Positions 49,360 to 58,201 of a DNA stretch of 64,000 nt are shown piece after piece (the first letter of the stretch is position 1; every line of letters begins with the position of its first letter). The translations under genes and the position numbers were made by a program. Origin of the DNA: Streptomyces sp. man185 (GTDB lineage: Bacteria > Actinomycetota > Actinomycetes > Streptomycetales > Streptomycetaceae); contig NTHE01000012.1 in NCBI GenBank assembly GCA_002551355.1, positions 1-64,000 on the forward strand, given 5' to 3'. Below the pieces are notes generated by a model. The model saw only the letters and a list, made by a program, of their open reading frames with translations, had not been told where the DNA came from and ran no database searches.

Positions 49360-49401
49360 GTCTCAGGTCATGAGACGTTTACGGGCAGATCACGTCATCT
49401 G
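49360..49401. promoter_or_regulatory. Two inverted repeats upstream of the MMPL gene
   Basis: GTCTCA-GGTCA-TGAGAC (49360-49376) and CAGAT-CACGTC-ATCTG (49386-49401) lie in an AT-richer stretch just before the start at 49439. They may be operators; no regulator gene is adjacent. Confidence 0.45.
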
Positions 49402-49438
49402 TGGGTAAAGGTCCACGAACCCGCAGGGAGCTCGTCCG

Positions 49439-51679
49439 TTGGCTGCCATCGCCCGCTGGTGCATCAGGCACCGTCTCGTCGCCGTCCTCATCTGGCTCGC
49501 CGCTCTCGGCGGGACCGCCGCCGCGGCGGGCTTCGCGGGTTCGGCGTACTCCAACGACTACGAGGTGCCCGGCACGGAGTCCGGCCGGGCCACCGAACTC
49601 CTCTCGCGCGGCTTCACCGACCTCGGCGGCGACGCCGACACCGTCGTCTGGCACACCACCGACTCCACGGTCCGGGCAGCCGACGTCGAGCAGACCATGA
49701 CCCGCACGCTCCACGCGATCGAGGAGCTGCCGGGCGTCGGCGGGGTCACGGGCCCCTACGGCACCGCCGGCCCCGGCCAGATCAGCGAGGACGGCCACAC
49801 CGCCTACGCCACGGTCACCTTCGACCGGCCCGCCGACGAGATCCCCGCCTCCCAGGCCCAGGCCCTCGTCGACACCGCGAAGGCCGCCGATGCCGACGGA
49901 CTCCAGGTCGAGCTGGGCGGCACCGCCGTCGCGCTCACCGAAGCGCCCTCCGCCCACCTCGCCGAGGGCATCGGGGTCGTCGTCGCGGCCGTCGTGCTCT
50001 TCCTCGCCTTCGGATCGCTCGCCGCCAGCCTGCTGCCCATCGCCACCGCTCTGGTCTCCGTCGGCACCGCCTACGCGGGCATCGTGCTGCTCGGCCATGT
50101 GATGACCGTCGCCGACTTCGCTCCGATGCTCGGCATGCTCATCGGGCTCGGCGTGGGCATCGACTACGCCCTGTTCATCGTCACCCGGCACCGCAGAGGG
50201 CTCCGGCGCGGCATGTCGGTCGACGAAGCCGCGCAGAACGCCGTCGCGACCACCGGCCGTGCCGTCGTCTTCGCCGGGGCGACGGTCTGTATCGCCCTGC
50301 TCGGCATGCTGATCCTGCGGCTCGGCTTCCTCAACGGCGTCGCCATCGCCGCCTCGCTCACCGTGGTGCTGACCGTCATGGCCTCGGTGACCCTGCTGCC
50401 CGCGCTGCTCTCCCTCATCGGGATGCGGGCGCTCAGCCGCCGTGAACGCCGTCAGCTCGCCGAGCACGGGCCGCGGCCCGAGCTGCCCACCGGCTTCGCC
50501 GCCCGCTGGTCCGCCTTCGTCGAGCGGCACCCCAAGCTGCTCGGCGGGATCGCGGCCGTCGTCATGGCTGTCCTGGCCCTGCCCGCTCTCGGCCTGCACC
50601 TCGGCACCTCCGACCAGGGCAACAACCCGGCCACCGCCACCACCCGGCAGGCCTACGACCTGCTCGCCGACGGTTTCGGGGCCGGCGTCAACGGCCCCCT
50701 CACCATCGCCGCCCAGCTCGACGGCGCGGACGACCGGCTCGCGCTGGACTCGCTGCCCGAGAAGCTGCGCACCACCGAAGGCGTCGCGTCCGTCAGCCCG
50801 GTCACGTACAACAGCTCCGGCGACACCGCCTTCCTCACCGTCGTACCCGACTCGTCCCCGCAGTCGCAGGACACCAGCGAGCTGGTCGACCGGATCCGGG
50901 GCGACGTGCTGCCGCCGGTCCAGGACAAGACCTCGCTGGAGGCCCACGTCGGCGGGGTGACGGCGAGCTACGACGACTTCGCCGACATCATCGTCGGGAA
51001 GCTGCCGCTCTTCGTCGGGGTCGTCATCGGACTCGGCTGCCTGCTGCTGCTCCTGGCCTTCCGCTCCATCGGCATCCCGATCAAGGCCGCCGTGATGAAC
51101 GTGGCCGCCGTCGCCTCCTCCTTCGGCGTCGTCGTGGCCGTCTTCCAGTGGGGCTGGGGGAGCGAACTGCTCGGCCTCGGCAGCGCCGGACCCATCGAAC
51201 CCTTCCTCCCCGTGATCATGGTCTCGGTCCTCTTCGGCCTCTCCATGGACTACCAGGTCTTCCTGGTCGGCCGGATGTACGAGGAGTGGCTGGAGACCGG
51301 CGACAACCGGCGCTCCGTCCGGGTCGGCCTGGCGGAGACCGGGCGGGTCATCAACTCCGCCGCCGTGATCATGATCTCCGTCTTCCTCGCCTTCGTGCTC
51401 AGCGGCGACCGGGTCATCGCCATGTTCGGGATCGCGCTGGCCACCGCCGTCGCCCTGGACGCCTTCGTCCTGCGCACCCTGCTGGTGCCCGCCCTGATGC
51501 ACATGCTCGGCGGGGCGAACTGGTGGCTGCCGGGCTGGCTGGACAAGCGGCTGCCCCGGATCAGCATCGAACCGCCCGACTGCGTGCCGCTCCATGCGAA
51601 GATCCCGGAGGCGCGCGCCCCCGAGGAGGGCGTCGCGCAGACGGAGGAGGAGCACGATGTTCGCCATATCCCTGGGTGA
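49439..51679 (+). CDS. MMPL/RND-family exporter
   Basis: A 746-residue membrane protein with 12 helices in two halves. The proton-relay aspartates are in GLGVGIDYALFI (first half) and FGLSMDYQVFLVGRMYEEW (second half), both typical of MmpL-type exporters. Two extracellular porter loops lie at about 40-180 and 390-520. The TTG at 49439 is preceded by AGGGAG with 8 nt. It overlaps the GNAT gene by 23 nt. Substrates of such Streptomyces exporters are usually lipids or antibiotics; here unknown. Confidence 0.93.
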   Translation: MAAIARWCIRHRLVAVLIWLAALGGTAAAAGFAGSAYSNDYEVPGTESGRATELLSRGFTDLGGDADTVVWHTTDSTVRAADVEQTMTRTLHAIEELPGVGGVTGPYGTAGPGQISEDGHTAYATVTFDRPADEIPASQAQALVDTAKAADADGLQVELGGTAVALTEAPSAHLAEGIGVVVAAVVLFLAFGSLAASLLPIATALVSVGTAYAGIVLLGHVMTVADFAPMLGMLIGLGVGIDYALFIVTRHRRGLRRGMSVDEAAQNAVATTGRAVVFAGATVCIALLGMLILRLGFLNGVAIAASLTVVLTVMASVTLLPALLSLIGMRALSRRERRQLAEHGPRPELPTGFAARWSAFVERHPKLLGGIAAVVMAVLALPALGLHLGTSDQGNNPATATTRQAYDLLADGFGAGVNGPLTIAAQLDGADDRLALDSLPEKLRTTEGVASVSPVTYNSSGDTAFLTVVPDSSPQSQDTSELVDRIRGDVLPPVQDKTSLEAHVGGVTASYDDFADIIVGKLPLFVGVVIGLGCLLLLLAFRSIGIPIKAAVMNVAAVASSFGVVVAVFQWGWGSELLGLGSAGPIEPFLPVIMVSVLFGLSMDYQVFLVGRMYEEWLETGDNRRSVRVGLAETGRVINSAAVIMISVFLAFVLSGDRVIAMFGIALATAVALDAFVLRTLLVPALMHMLGGANWWLPGWLDKRLPRISIEPPDCVPLHAKIPEARAPEEGVAQTEEEHDVRHIPG

Positions 51680-52214
51680 CGACAAGGCGGAGCTGCGTCC
51701 GCTGGAGGTCTGGCAGGACGAGGAGTTCCTCGCCCACATGGACCGGGCCCGGGGTGCGGTCGACCCCTGGATCCCGTTCGCCTCCTTCGCCACCGACCTG
51801 GAGTCGGCGCGCGCCCTGCTCCGGCGGTACGCGGAGAAGCAGGCAGCGGACACCGGACGGCTCTACGGCATCTGGCTGGACGGCACCCTCGTCGGCGGCG
51901 TCCTCTTCCGGATCTTCGACGCGGAGTCCGGCAACTGCGAGATCGGCGTGTGGCTGGAGCCCGCCGCCCAGGGGCGCGGCCTGATCACCCGCGCCGCCGA
52001 GCGCCTGATCGACTGGGCGGTGTACGAGCGCGGCATGCACCGTGTCGAGTGGGACGCCTCCGCCGCGAACACGAAGTCGATCGCCGTGGCGAAGCGGCTG
52101 GGGATGACCCGCGACGGCGTGATCCGGCAGAACTACCTCTACCGGGGCGTACGCCACGACTCCGAGATCTGGTCCGTCCTCGCCCCGGAATGGCGGGCCC
52201 GTACCGGTCGCTGA
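51657..52214 (+). CDS. GNAT acetyltransferase, RimJ/RimL-like
   Basis: A 185-residue N-acetyltransferase with the acetyl-CoA loop AAQGRGLITRAAE and the family end motif (MHRVEWDASAANTKSIAVAKRLGM). It transfers acetyl groups to an unknown amine, possibly a protein N-terminus. The ATG at 51657 lies inside the 3' end of the exporter gene, with GGAGGAGG upstream, so the two are translationally coupled. Confidence 0.92.
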   Translation: MFAISLGDDKAELRPLEVWQDEEFLAHMDRARGAVDPWIPFASFATDLESARALLRRYAEKQAADTGRLYGIWLDGTLVGGVLFRIFDAESGNCEIGVWLEPAAQGRGLITRAAERLIDWAVYERGMHRVEWDASAANTKSIAVAKRLGMTRDGVIRQNYLYRGVRHDSEIWSVLAPEWRARTGR

Positions 52215-52271
52215 GCGGGACGGGTGAGGGCCTTGGGGCCTGTCGTTAAGAGGGCTCTCATCCGGGCCCCC

Positions 52272-52277
52272 TAGCGT
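52272..52277 (+). promoter_or_regulatory. -10 box of the 210-aa membrane protein gene
   Basis: TAGCGT ends 7 nt before the ATG at 52285; no ribosome site, leaderless transcript likely. Confidence 0.45.
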
Positions 52278-52284
52278 GCGGCGC

Positions 52285-52917
52285 ATGAACACCACCCCCT
52301 CCAAGACGACGAACCCCGACGAGAAGGCCGCCGCTGAGGACGCGGCGACGCAGGACACCCTGACGAAGGACACCACCGGTACGTCGTCCGAGGCCGCCGC
52401 CGACTCCGTGAAGGCCCCCGCGACGGCTCCCGACGACCTCGCCGAGCAGACCGACGACGAGGCCGAGGACGAGGACCTGGAGTCCGACCCCACCGCGCCG
52501 GCCCGGCACGGTGTCGGCGCGGGCGCGGCTGCCGTCGTCTCCGCCGCCCTGGGCGTCGTCGCCCTGACCGGCGCGTGGACCGGCCGGGTCGCAGCCGAGC
52601 GCGAGACGCTCATCGGCCAGATCAAGATCTCCGGCGGCGGCAGCGCGGCCCAGCAGATCTCCGAGATCTACGGGGACGCCTGGCACACCACCGCCCTGGT
52701 CAACGGCCTCTTCGCCGTCCTGGCCCTGCTCGTCGGCGTCGTCGTCCTGGTCCGCCCCGCCTTCGGCACGCCCGCCGAGCGGCCGCAGCCCGCCTGGGTC
52801 CGCGCGGTCGCCCTGGCCGGTGTCGCCCTCGGCGTCCTCGGCGTGCTGATCTCCGCGGGCATGTACTTCGACCTCTTCGTCACCCTGCCCAGCGCGGGCG
52901 CGCCGGCCGCCGGCTGA
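52285..52917 (+). CDS. Hypothetical membrane protein with acidic N-terminus, 210 aa
   Basis: The first 75 residues are disordered and acidic (TDDEAEDEDLESDP). Three hydrophobic segments follow: AAAVVSAALGVVALTGAW, VNGLFAVLALLVGVVVLV and AVALAGVALGVLGVLISAG. No domain is recognised. Its start has a near -10 box rather than a ribosome site. It is downstream of the GNAT gene but probably independent. Confidence 0.8.
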   Translation: MNTTPSKTTNPDEKAAAEDAATQDTLTKDTTGTSSEAAADSVKAPATAPDDLAEQTDDEAEDEDLESDPTAPARHGVGAGAAAVVSAALGVVALTGAWTGRVAAERETLIGQIKISGGGSAAQQISEIYGDAWHTTALVNGLFAVLALLVGVVVLVRPAFGTPAERPQPAWVRAVALAGVALGVLGVLISAGMYFDLFVTLPSAGAPAAG

Positions 52918-53141
52918 CCTCGGACCGAGGACCCGTAGGACACGCCCTAAGGCCACCGCCCGCCCCTCGGACACGGGGTGGGCCCGTCTAAGGCCCCCAC
53001 CGACGCGAAGATGCGGAACTCGCCCGATGCGGCGGCCCCTCCTGGCCGACGACAGTGGACACACAGCGGAACACAGCGCCCCGGCCGACCGGCCGGGCAC
53101 CCCTCCGGTCCGCTGCCACGACCAGGAATCAGGGGCACACC

Positions 53142-53318
53142 ATGTACGAGTACGAGATCTACCGCTCCACCTCCGCCGAGCTGATCCGCCGGGCCGACGC
53201 CGAGCGCGAGATCGGCCGGGCCCGCCGCGCCCGCCGGGCCGCCCGCCGAACCGGACGCCGTGATCCCGAAGGGAAGGTGAGGCAGGACGAGCGGGCCCGC
53301 TTCACCCCGGCCGCCTGA
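53142..53318 (+). CDS. Small basic protein, 58 aa
   Basis: The ATG at 53142 has AGGGG 6 nt upstream. The product starts MYEYEIYRSTSAELIRRADA and continues with an Arg/Ala-rich helix. Short basic proteins with this pattern recur in Streptomyces genomes; role unknown. It ends just before the possible upstream start (53321) of the LuxR gene. Confidence 0.7.
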   Translation: MYEYEIYRSTSAELIRRADAEREIGRARRARRAARRTGRRDPEGKVRQDERARFTPAA

Positions 53319-53497
53319 CGGTGCCCCGGCCCGGGACGGACCCCGCGCCGGACTCCCCGCCCGCCGACGCCCCCTCCGGACCGGGCGCGGCGGGCGGGGA
53401 CGCGGCCGTACGGGGAGCGGCGGCATCGGGCGGCGACCGCGCCGGGAGCATGGTCGCCCTCCGCGAAAAGGCTCCCGCCGCCTCGTACGCGTATGCG

Positions 53498-56400
53498 ATG
53501 CTCAGCGGCGTGGAGACCAGGTCAGTCAGCCCCGTGTTCGTCGGGCGCGCCGAGGAAATCGCCTCGCTCACCGAGGCGCTCGCGCGGGCCGCGTCCGGCG
53601 ATCCGCAGGCGCTGCTGATCGGCGGCGAGGCGGGTGTCGGCAAGACCCGTCTGGTCGAACAGTTCGTCTCGGCGGCCGAGCGGCGCGACGCCGTGGTGGC
53701 CGTCGGGTCCTGCGTCGAGATCGGGGCCGACGGGCTGCCGTTCGCCCCCTTCCCGACCGCCCTGCGTGCCCTGCGCCGGGCGCTGCCCGAGGAGATGGCC
53801 GCCGCCTGCGCCGGGCAGGAGGGCGAGCTGGCGCGGCTCCTGCCCGAACTGGGCGAGGCCCACCGGGACGCCACCGACGAGCACAGCATCGCCCGCCTCT
53901 TCGAACTCACCGCCCGCCTGCTGGAGCGGATCTCCGCCGACCGCGTGGTCGTCCTCGTCCTGGAGGACCTGCACTGGGCGGACGCCTCCACCCGGCATCT
54001 GCTCGCCTATCTCTTCCGCACGCTCGGCAGCGGCCGCCTCATGGTCGTCGGCACCTACCGCGCCGACGACATCCACCGCCGCCACCCCTTGCGCCCGCTC
54101 CTCGCCGAGCTGGACCGGCTGCGCACCGTCACCCGCGTCGAACTCGACCGGTTCAGCCACGACGAGGTCGGCCGCCAGCTCGCCGGCATCCTCGCCGAGA
54201 TCCCCGAGGCCGCACTCGTCGACGAGATCTTCGACCGCTCCGACGGCAACGCCTTCTTCGTCGAGGAACTGGCCCGCTCCCTGGAGTGCTGCGGCGACGG
54301 CTCCGGCCTCTCCGAGTCCCTCCGCGACCTCCTGCTCGTCCGCGTCGAGGCGCTCCCCGAGCACGCCCAGCGCATCGCCAGGATCGTCGCCGAGGGCGGC
54401 TCCTTCGTCGAACACGAACTGCTGGCCGCTGTCGCCGGCCTGGGCGAGGACGACCTCGACGAGGCCCTGCGCGCGGCCGTCGGCGCCAACCTGCTGCAGC
54501 CGGCGCCCGACAACGACGGCTACCGCTTCCGGCATTCCCTGGTCCGCGAGGCCGTCAGCGACGACCTGCTGCCCGGTGAACGCACCCGCGTCAACCGCCG
54601 GTACGCCGAAGCCCTGGAGGCCGACCCCTCCCTCGTCCGCGACGACGAACGCGCCACCCGCCTCGCCAGCTACTGGTACGCCGCCCACGACGCCGCGAAA
54701 GCCCTGCCCGCCGTCCTCCGGGCCGCCGTCGAGGCCCGCCGCCGCTACGCGTACTCCGAGCAACTGAGGCTGCTGGAGCGGGCGATGGAGCTCTGGGACG
54801 ACGTCCCCGACGCGGTGCGCGCCACCCTGCGCCCCTTCGACTACGCCGAGGTCTACCCGGCCTCCGGCTGCGACCCGGAGAACGCGCCGCTGCGCTACCT
54901 CGACGTGATGGCCGAGGCCACCGTCGCCGCCCACTTCGGCGGCGACCGCAAACGCGCCCTGGCCATCTCCAAGAAGGCCATGCGGGTCCTGGCGTCCGAG
55001 GCCGACCCGCTGCGCGAGGCCTGGTTCTGGGTGCAGCGGTCCCGGCTGATGCAGGGCCTCGACAAGGGCGACGGCTGGGAGGAGCTGGCCACCGCGCAGG
55101 AGCTGGTGCGCGGACTGCCGCCGTCCCCCGTGCAGGCCGACGTCCTGACCAATGTGGCGAGTTGGCGGGCGCTGCACCAGCCGGGCCCGCAGGCGCTCGC
55201 CGACAGCGACCGCGCGGTGGAGTACGCCCGGCTCGTCGGCGACGAGTACATCGAGCTGCACGCCCGCCTCACCCGCGGCTGGCTCACCGCGGACGCGGGC
55301 GGCGTCGAGGACGGACTCGCCGAGATGTACGCGGTCCGGGACCGCGCCGAGCAACTGCACCTGATGAATCTCCTGGGCCGGGTCAGCGTCAACCTGCCCT
55401 CCTCGCTCGAAGCGATGGGCCGCTCGCTGGAAGCGGTCGCCGCCGCCGACCACGGCATCGAGATCTGCCACAACCACGGGCTGGCCGACTCCGGGTCCTG
55501 GGTGTACTCCAACCAGGCGCAGTCGCTGTTCTCCCTCGGGCACTGGCCCCAGAGCGAGGCCGCCGCCGCGTCCGCCACCCGCCTGGCGCTGGGCCCCAAG
55601 GCCAAGGGCCTCGCCGCGCTGCGCCGTACCGAACTGGCCATCGCCCGCGGGGACATCGCCGAGGGGGCGGAGCTGCTCGCGCTGTCCCGGAAACACTTCG
55701 GGCAGCGCGATCCGCAGCTCCAGCACCTGATCGCCCCCGTCCGGCACGCCGTACTGCTGGCCGCGACCCAGGGCAGGCTGGCCGAGGCGCGGGCCGCTTT
55801 CGAGGAACTGGCCCGGGCGGGCTTCCCGCCCGGCACCCAGCGCTACGCCCTGCCTCTGCTCCAGACCGCAGCCATGATCGAGGCGGACGCCCGCGGACTG
55901 CCCGCCGCCGAACCGGACCGTCCGGAGCTGCTCGCCCTGATCCGCCGCAGCGTGAAGAAGCTCCCGATGCTCGTTCCCGTATGGGCGGCCCACGGCGTCT
56001 TCATCGACGCGGAGCTGGCCCGTGCGGAGGGCACGGACACCCCCGGCCACTGGGCACGCGCCGCCGAGGCGTTCGCTCCGCTGAGCCGCCCGTACGAACT
56101 GGCCCAGATCCACCGCCGCTGGGCGGAGTCCCTGCTCATCGTCCCCGGCGACCGGTCGACTGCCACGGCCCTGCTGCACCGCGCCCTGGCGGCCGCCCGC
56201 CGCCTCGGCGCGCGCCCGCTCGCCGAGGCGGTCGAGCAGCTGGCGGCCCGGGCCCGCATCACCCTGGACGGCTCCGGCACGGCGGTGCCCGGCCCCGACG
56301 CCGGGATCCACCCCGTCCTGATCGCCGCATCCACCGGTGGCGGCCCCGAGCCGACGCCGGCCGATGAGGAGGACCCCGCGATCGCCGCCGTGGCGTCCTT

Positions 56401-56599
56401 CGGGCTGACCCCGCGCGAGCGGGACGTGCACCGGCTGGTCGCGGCCGGACACACCAACCGACGGATCGCCGAGGAGCTGTTCATCTCCCCGAAGACCGCG
56501 AGCGTCCACGTTTCCAACATCCTGGCCAAGCTCGGCGTCTCCAGCCGGGGCGAGGCAGCCGCCCTCGCCCACCGCCTGAGGCTCTACCCGGCGGCGTAG
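53498..56599 (+). CDS. LuxR-family LAL-type transcriptional regulator
   Basis: A large regulator of about 1033 residues. The N-terminal AAA/STAND ATPase has GGEAGVGKTRL and LVLEDLHWAD; a TPR-rich middle follows, then a C-terminal helix-turn-helix (LTPRERDVHRLVAAGHTNRR, then SVHVSNILAKLGVSSR). The start is uncertain: ATG at 53498 opens directly before the conserved SPVFVGRAEE, but in-frame GTG at 53321 and ATG at 53450 are possible, and none has a strong ribosome site. It stands alone; the target is unknown. A short hairpin covers its end. Confidence 0.88.
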   Translation: MLSGVETRSVSPVFVGRAEEIASLTEALARAASGDPQALLIGGEAGVGKTRLVEQFVSAAERRDAVVAVGSCVEIGADGLPFAPFPTALRALRRALPEEMAAACAGQEGELARLLPELGEAHRDATDEHSIARLFELTARLLERISADRVVVLVLEDLHWADASTRHLLAYLFRTLGSGRLMVVGTYRADDIHRRHPLRPLLAELDRLRTVTRVELDRFSHDEVGRQLAGILAEIPEAALVDEIFDRSDGNAFFVEELARSLECCGDGSGLSESLRDLLLVRVEALPEHAQRIARIVAEGGSFVEHELLAAVAGLGEDDLDEALRAAVGANLLQPAPDNDGYRFRHSLVREAVSDDLLPGERTRVNRRYAEALEADPSLVRDDERATRLASYWYAAHDAAKALPAVLRAAVEARRRYAYSEQLRLLERAMELWDDVPDAVRATLRPFDYAEVYPASGCDPENAPLRYLDVMAEATVAAHFGGDRKRALAISKKAMRVLASEADPLREAWFWVQRSRLMQGLDKGDGWEELATAQELVRGLPPSPVQADVLTNVASWRALHQPGPQALADSDRAVEYARLVGDEYIELHARLTRGWLTADAGGVEDGLAEMYAVRDRAEQLHLMNLLGRVSVNLPSSLEAMGRSLEAVAAADHGIEICHNHGLADSGSWVYSNQAQSLFSLGHWPQSEAAAASATRLALGPKAKGLAALRRTELAIARGDIAEGAELLALSRKHFGQRDPQLQHLIAPVRHAVLLAATQGRLAEARAAFEELARAGFPPGTQRYALPLLQTAAMIEADARGLPAAEPDRPELLALIRRSVKKLPMLVPVWAAHGVFIDAELARAEGTDTPGHWARAAEAFAPLSRPYELAQIHRRWAESLLIVPGDRSTATALLHRALAAARRLGARPLAEAVEQLAARARITLDGSGTAVPGPDAGIHPVLIAASTGGGPEPTPADEEDPAIAAVASFGLTPRERDVHRLVAAGHTNRRIAEELFISPKTASVHVSNILAKLGVSSRGEAAALAHRLRLYPAA

Positions 56600-56614
56600 G
56601 GCCTTACGAGGCCC
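56599..56614. terminator. Short hairpin between convergent genes
   Basis: GGGCCT (56599-56604) pairs with AGGCCC (56609-56614) around a 4-nt loop, overlapping the LuxR stop and facing the minus-strand DUF6191 relic. Weak stem, no T-tract. Confidence 0.35.
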
Positions 56615-56617
56615 CTC

Positions 56618-56821
56618 TCAGGGCTCCTTCACGTCCTCGTCCTCTCCGGCGGGTGCCGTGCGGGGGTGCGGGGCACGGACGACGACCTTCCCCGAGGCCA
56701 GGTCTCGGTCCCCGGTTCGGATCGCCGATGCCCGGATCGACCCTGCTCAGCTCCAGCCGCTTCTTCTCGTCGGACGTGTGCCCCCGCCCCGGGGGAAGAG
56801 CTCCTCGAAGAAACTGAACAC
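56618..56821 (-). pseudogene. Frameshifted DUF6191-type small gene
   Basis: Start GTG at 56821 with GGAGGGA 9 nt upstream. The first codons give VFSFFEELFP, then near the G-run at about 56785 the frame must change to continue HTSDEKKRLELSRVDPG and GDPNRGP. It changes again near 56690 to read DLASGKVVVRAP and end at the TGA at 56618, in the original frame. This matches the small actinobacterial DUF6191 family (about 65-70 residues) by my recollection. Read without shifts it stops early. Two indels in homopolymers could also be sequence errors. It lies 34 nt downstream of the sugar dehydrogenase gene on the same strand. Confidence 0.65.
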
Positions 56822-56855
56822 CGGCCGTGCTCCCTCCGACAGGCCGCGCGGGCGG

Positions 56856-58073
56856 CTACTCCACTTCCACCTGGAGGACCTTGTCGTCCCCGGGCTTCTG
56901 CGTGCCCCGTCCGTCCGTGTTGCTGGTGACCAGCCACAGGCGGTCGCTCCCCGCACTCACCACGGTGCGCAGGCGGCCGTGCTCCTCATCCAGGAACGAC
57001 TGGGGGTCGGCATGAGGTTGCTCGGCCTTCTCGCCCGCCAGCGGAATCCGCCACAGCCGCTCGCCGCGCAGCCCGGCCATCCAGATGGAGCCCTCCGCGT
57101 ACGCGATCCCGCTGGGGGAGGCCTCCGAGGTCTTCCACTGCGCCACCGGGTCGATGAACCCGCCCTCGCCCTCCTCGCCCTCCACCTCGGGCCAGCCGTA
57201 GTTCCCGCCGGGCTCGATCAGATTCAGCTCGTCCCAGGTGTTCTGCCCGAACTCCGCGGCCCACAGCCGCTTCTGCGCGTCCCAGGCGAGCCCCTGCACA
57301 TTGCGGTGCCCGAACGAATACACCACCGAGTCCGCCTCCGGATTGCCGTGCACCGGCTCCCCGTCGGGGGTCATCCGCAGGATCTTGCCCGCCAGCGACT
57401 CCTTGTCCTGGGCCAGCTCCGTGTCCCCGGCCTCGCCCGTGCCCGCGTACAGCATCTTGTCCGGGCCGAACGCGATCCGGCCGCCGTTGTGGATCGTGCC
57501 CTTGGGGATACCGCGCAGCACGGTGTCCGGGGCCCCGAGCTGCTGTCCCGCCGGACGCTTCTCGTCGTAACTCATCCGTGCGATCCGGTTGTCGGACGTG
57601 GTGGTGAAGTAGGCGTACACCAGCTGGTCCGCGCCGAACGTCGAGGAGACGGCGAGCCCGAGCAGCCCGCCCTCGCCGGCCGGGGACACCCCGGGCACCG
57701 AGCCCAGCAGCGTCTGCTTCCCGCTCTCGCCGTCGATCCGGTGGACCGTGCCCTCGTCCCGCGAGGACACCAGCAGATCACCGCCCGGCAGTGCGGCCAG
57801 ACCCCACGGCGACTTCAGGTTCTCCGTCAGCGTCGAGACGACCTTCGCCGAGCCCTTCTCCGGCGGCAGGTCCGCCGACCGGCTCGGGGAGGCCGGGGGA
57901 GCGGAGCCGCCCGAGGCGGTCGGGGAACCGGCCGGCCGCCCGGACGCACCACCGTCCCCGTCCCCGTCGCCGGAACACGCGGCGGACAGCAGGAGGGCGG
58001 CCGACGCCAGCGCGGCCACCGCCCCCCTGCGCACGGCCGGGAACTGCACACGTCCGAACAGAGCACCACGCAC
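56856..58073 (-). CDS. PQQ-dependent sugar dehydrogenase-like lipoprotein
   Basis: A 405-residue beta-propeller of the soluble glucose dehydrogenase/aldose sugar dehydrogenase family. The N-terminus is a lipoprotein signal (LLLSAACSGDG, Cys at the mature end), followed by a Gly/Ser/Pro linker to about 70. Family marks are SPWGLAALPGGDLLVSSRD, IHNGGRIAFGPD with the active-site His, and GHRNVQGLAWD. They oxidise sugars with pyrroloquinoline quinone; no PQQ biosynthesis genes are in the window. The GTG at 58073 follows GAAAGG. Confidence 0.9.
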   Translation of the reverse strand: MRGALFGRVQFPAVRRGAVAALASAALLLSAACSGDGDGDGGASGRPAGSPTASGGSAPPASPSRSADLPPEKGSAKVVSTLTENLKSPWGLAALPGGDLLVSSRDEGTVHRIDGESGKQTLLGSVPGVSPAGEGGLLGLAVSSTFGADQLVYAYFTTTSDNRIARMSYDEKRPAGQQLGAPDTVLRGIPKGTIHNGGRIAFGPDKMLYAGTGEAGDTELAQDKESLAGKILRMTPDGEPVHGNPEADSVVYSFGHRNVQGLAWDAQKRLWAAEFGQNTWDELNLIEPGGNYGWPEVEGEEGEGGFIDPVAQWKTSEASPSGIAYAEGSIWMAGLRGERLWRIPLAGEKAEQPHADPQSFLDEEHGRLRTVVSAGSDRLWLVTSNTDGRGTQKPGDDKVLQVEVE

Positions 58074-58201
58074 GGAACCGATCCTTTCGACGGTTGCCCG
58101 ACTACCTGCTCCTGCACCGGGTTTCTACACCCTGTTCCTACACCTCGGCCGGTCCAGAAGTTCCCGATCAGCCCATTCTCCCGCGGCAGGGCCGGCGACG
58201 C

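Noticed and set aside
49313..49408. Possible 31-codon gene in the gap before the MMPL gene
   Set aside because: It has AT-rich third positions and a TTA codon unlike neighbours, no ribosome site, and it covers the inverted repeats; more likely regulatory DNA.
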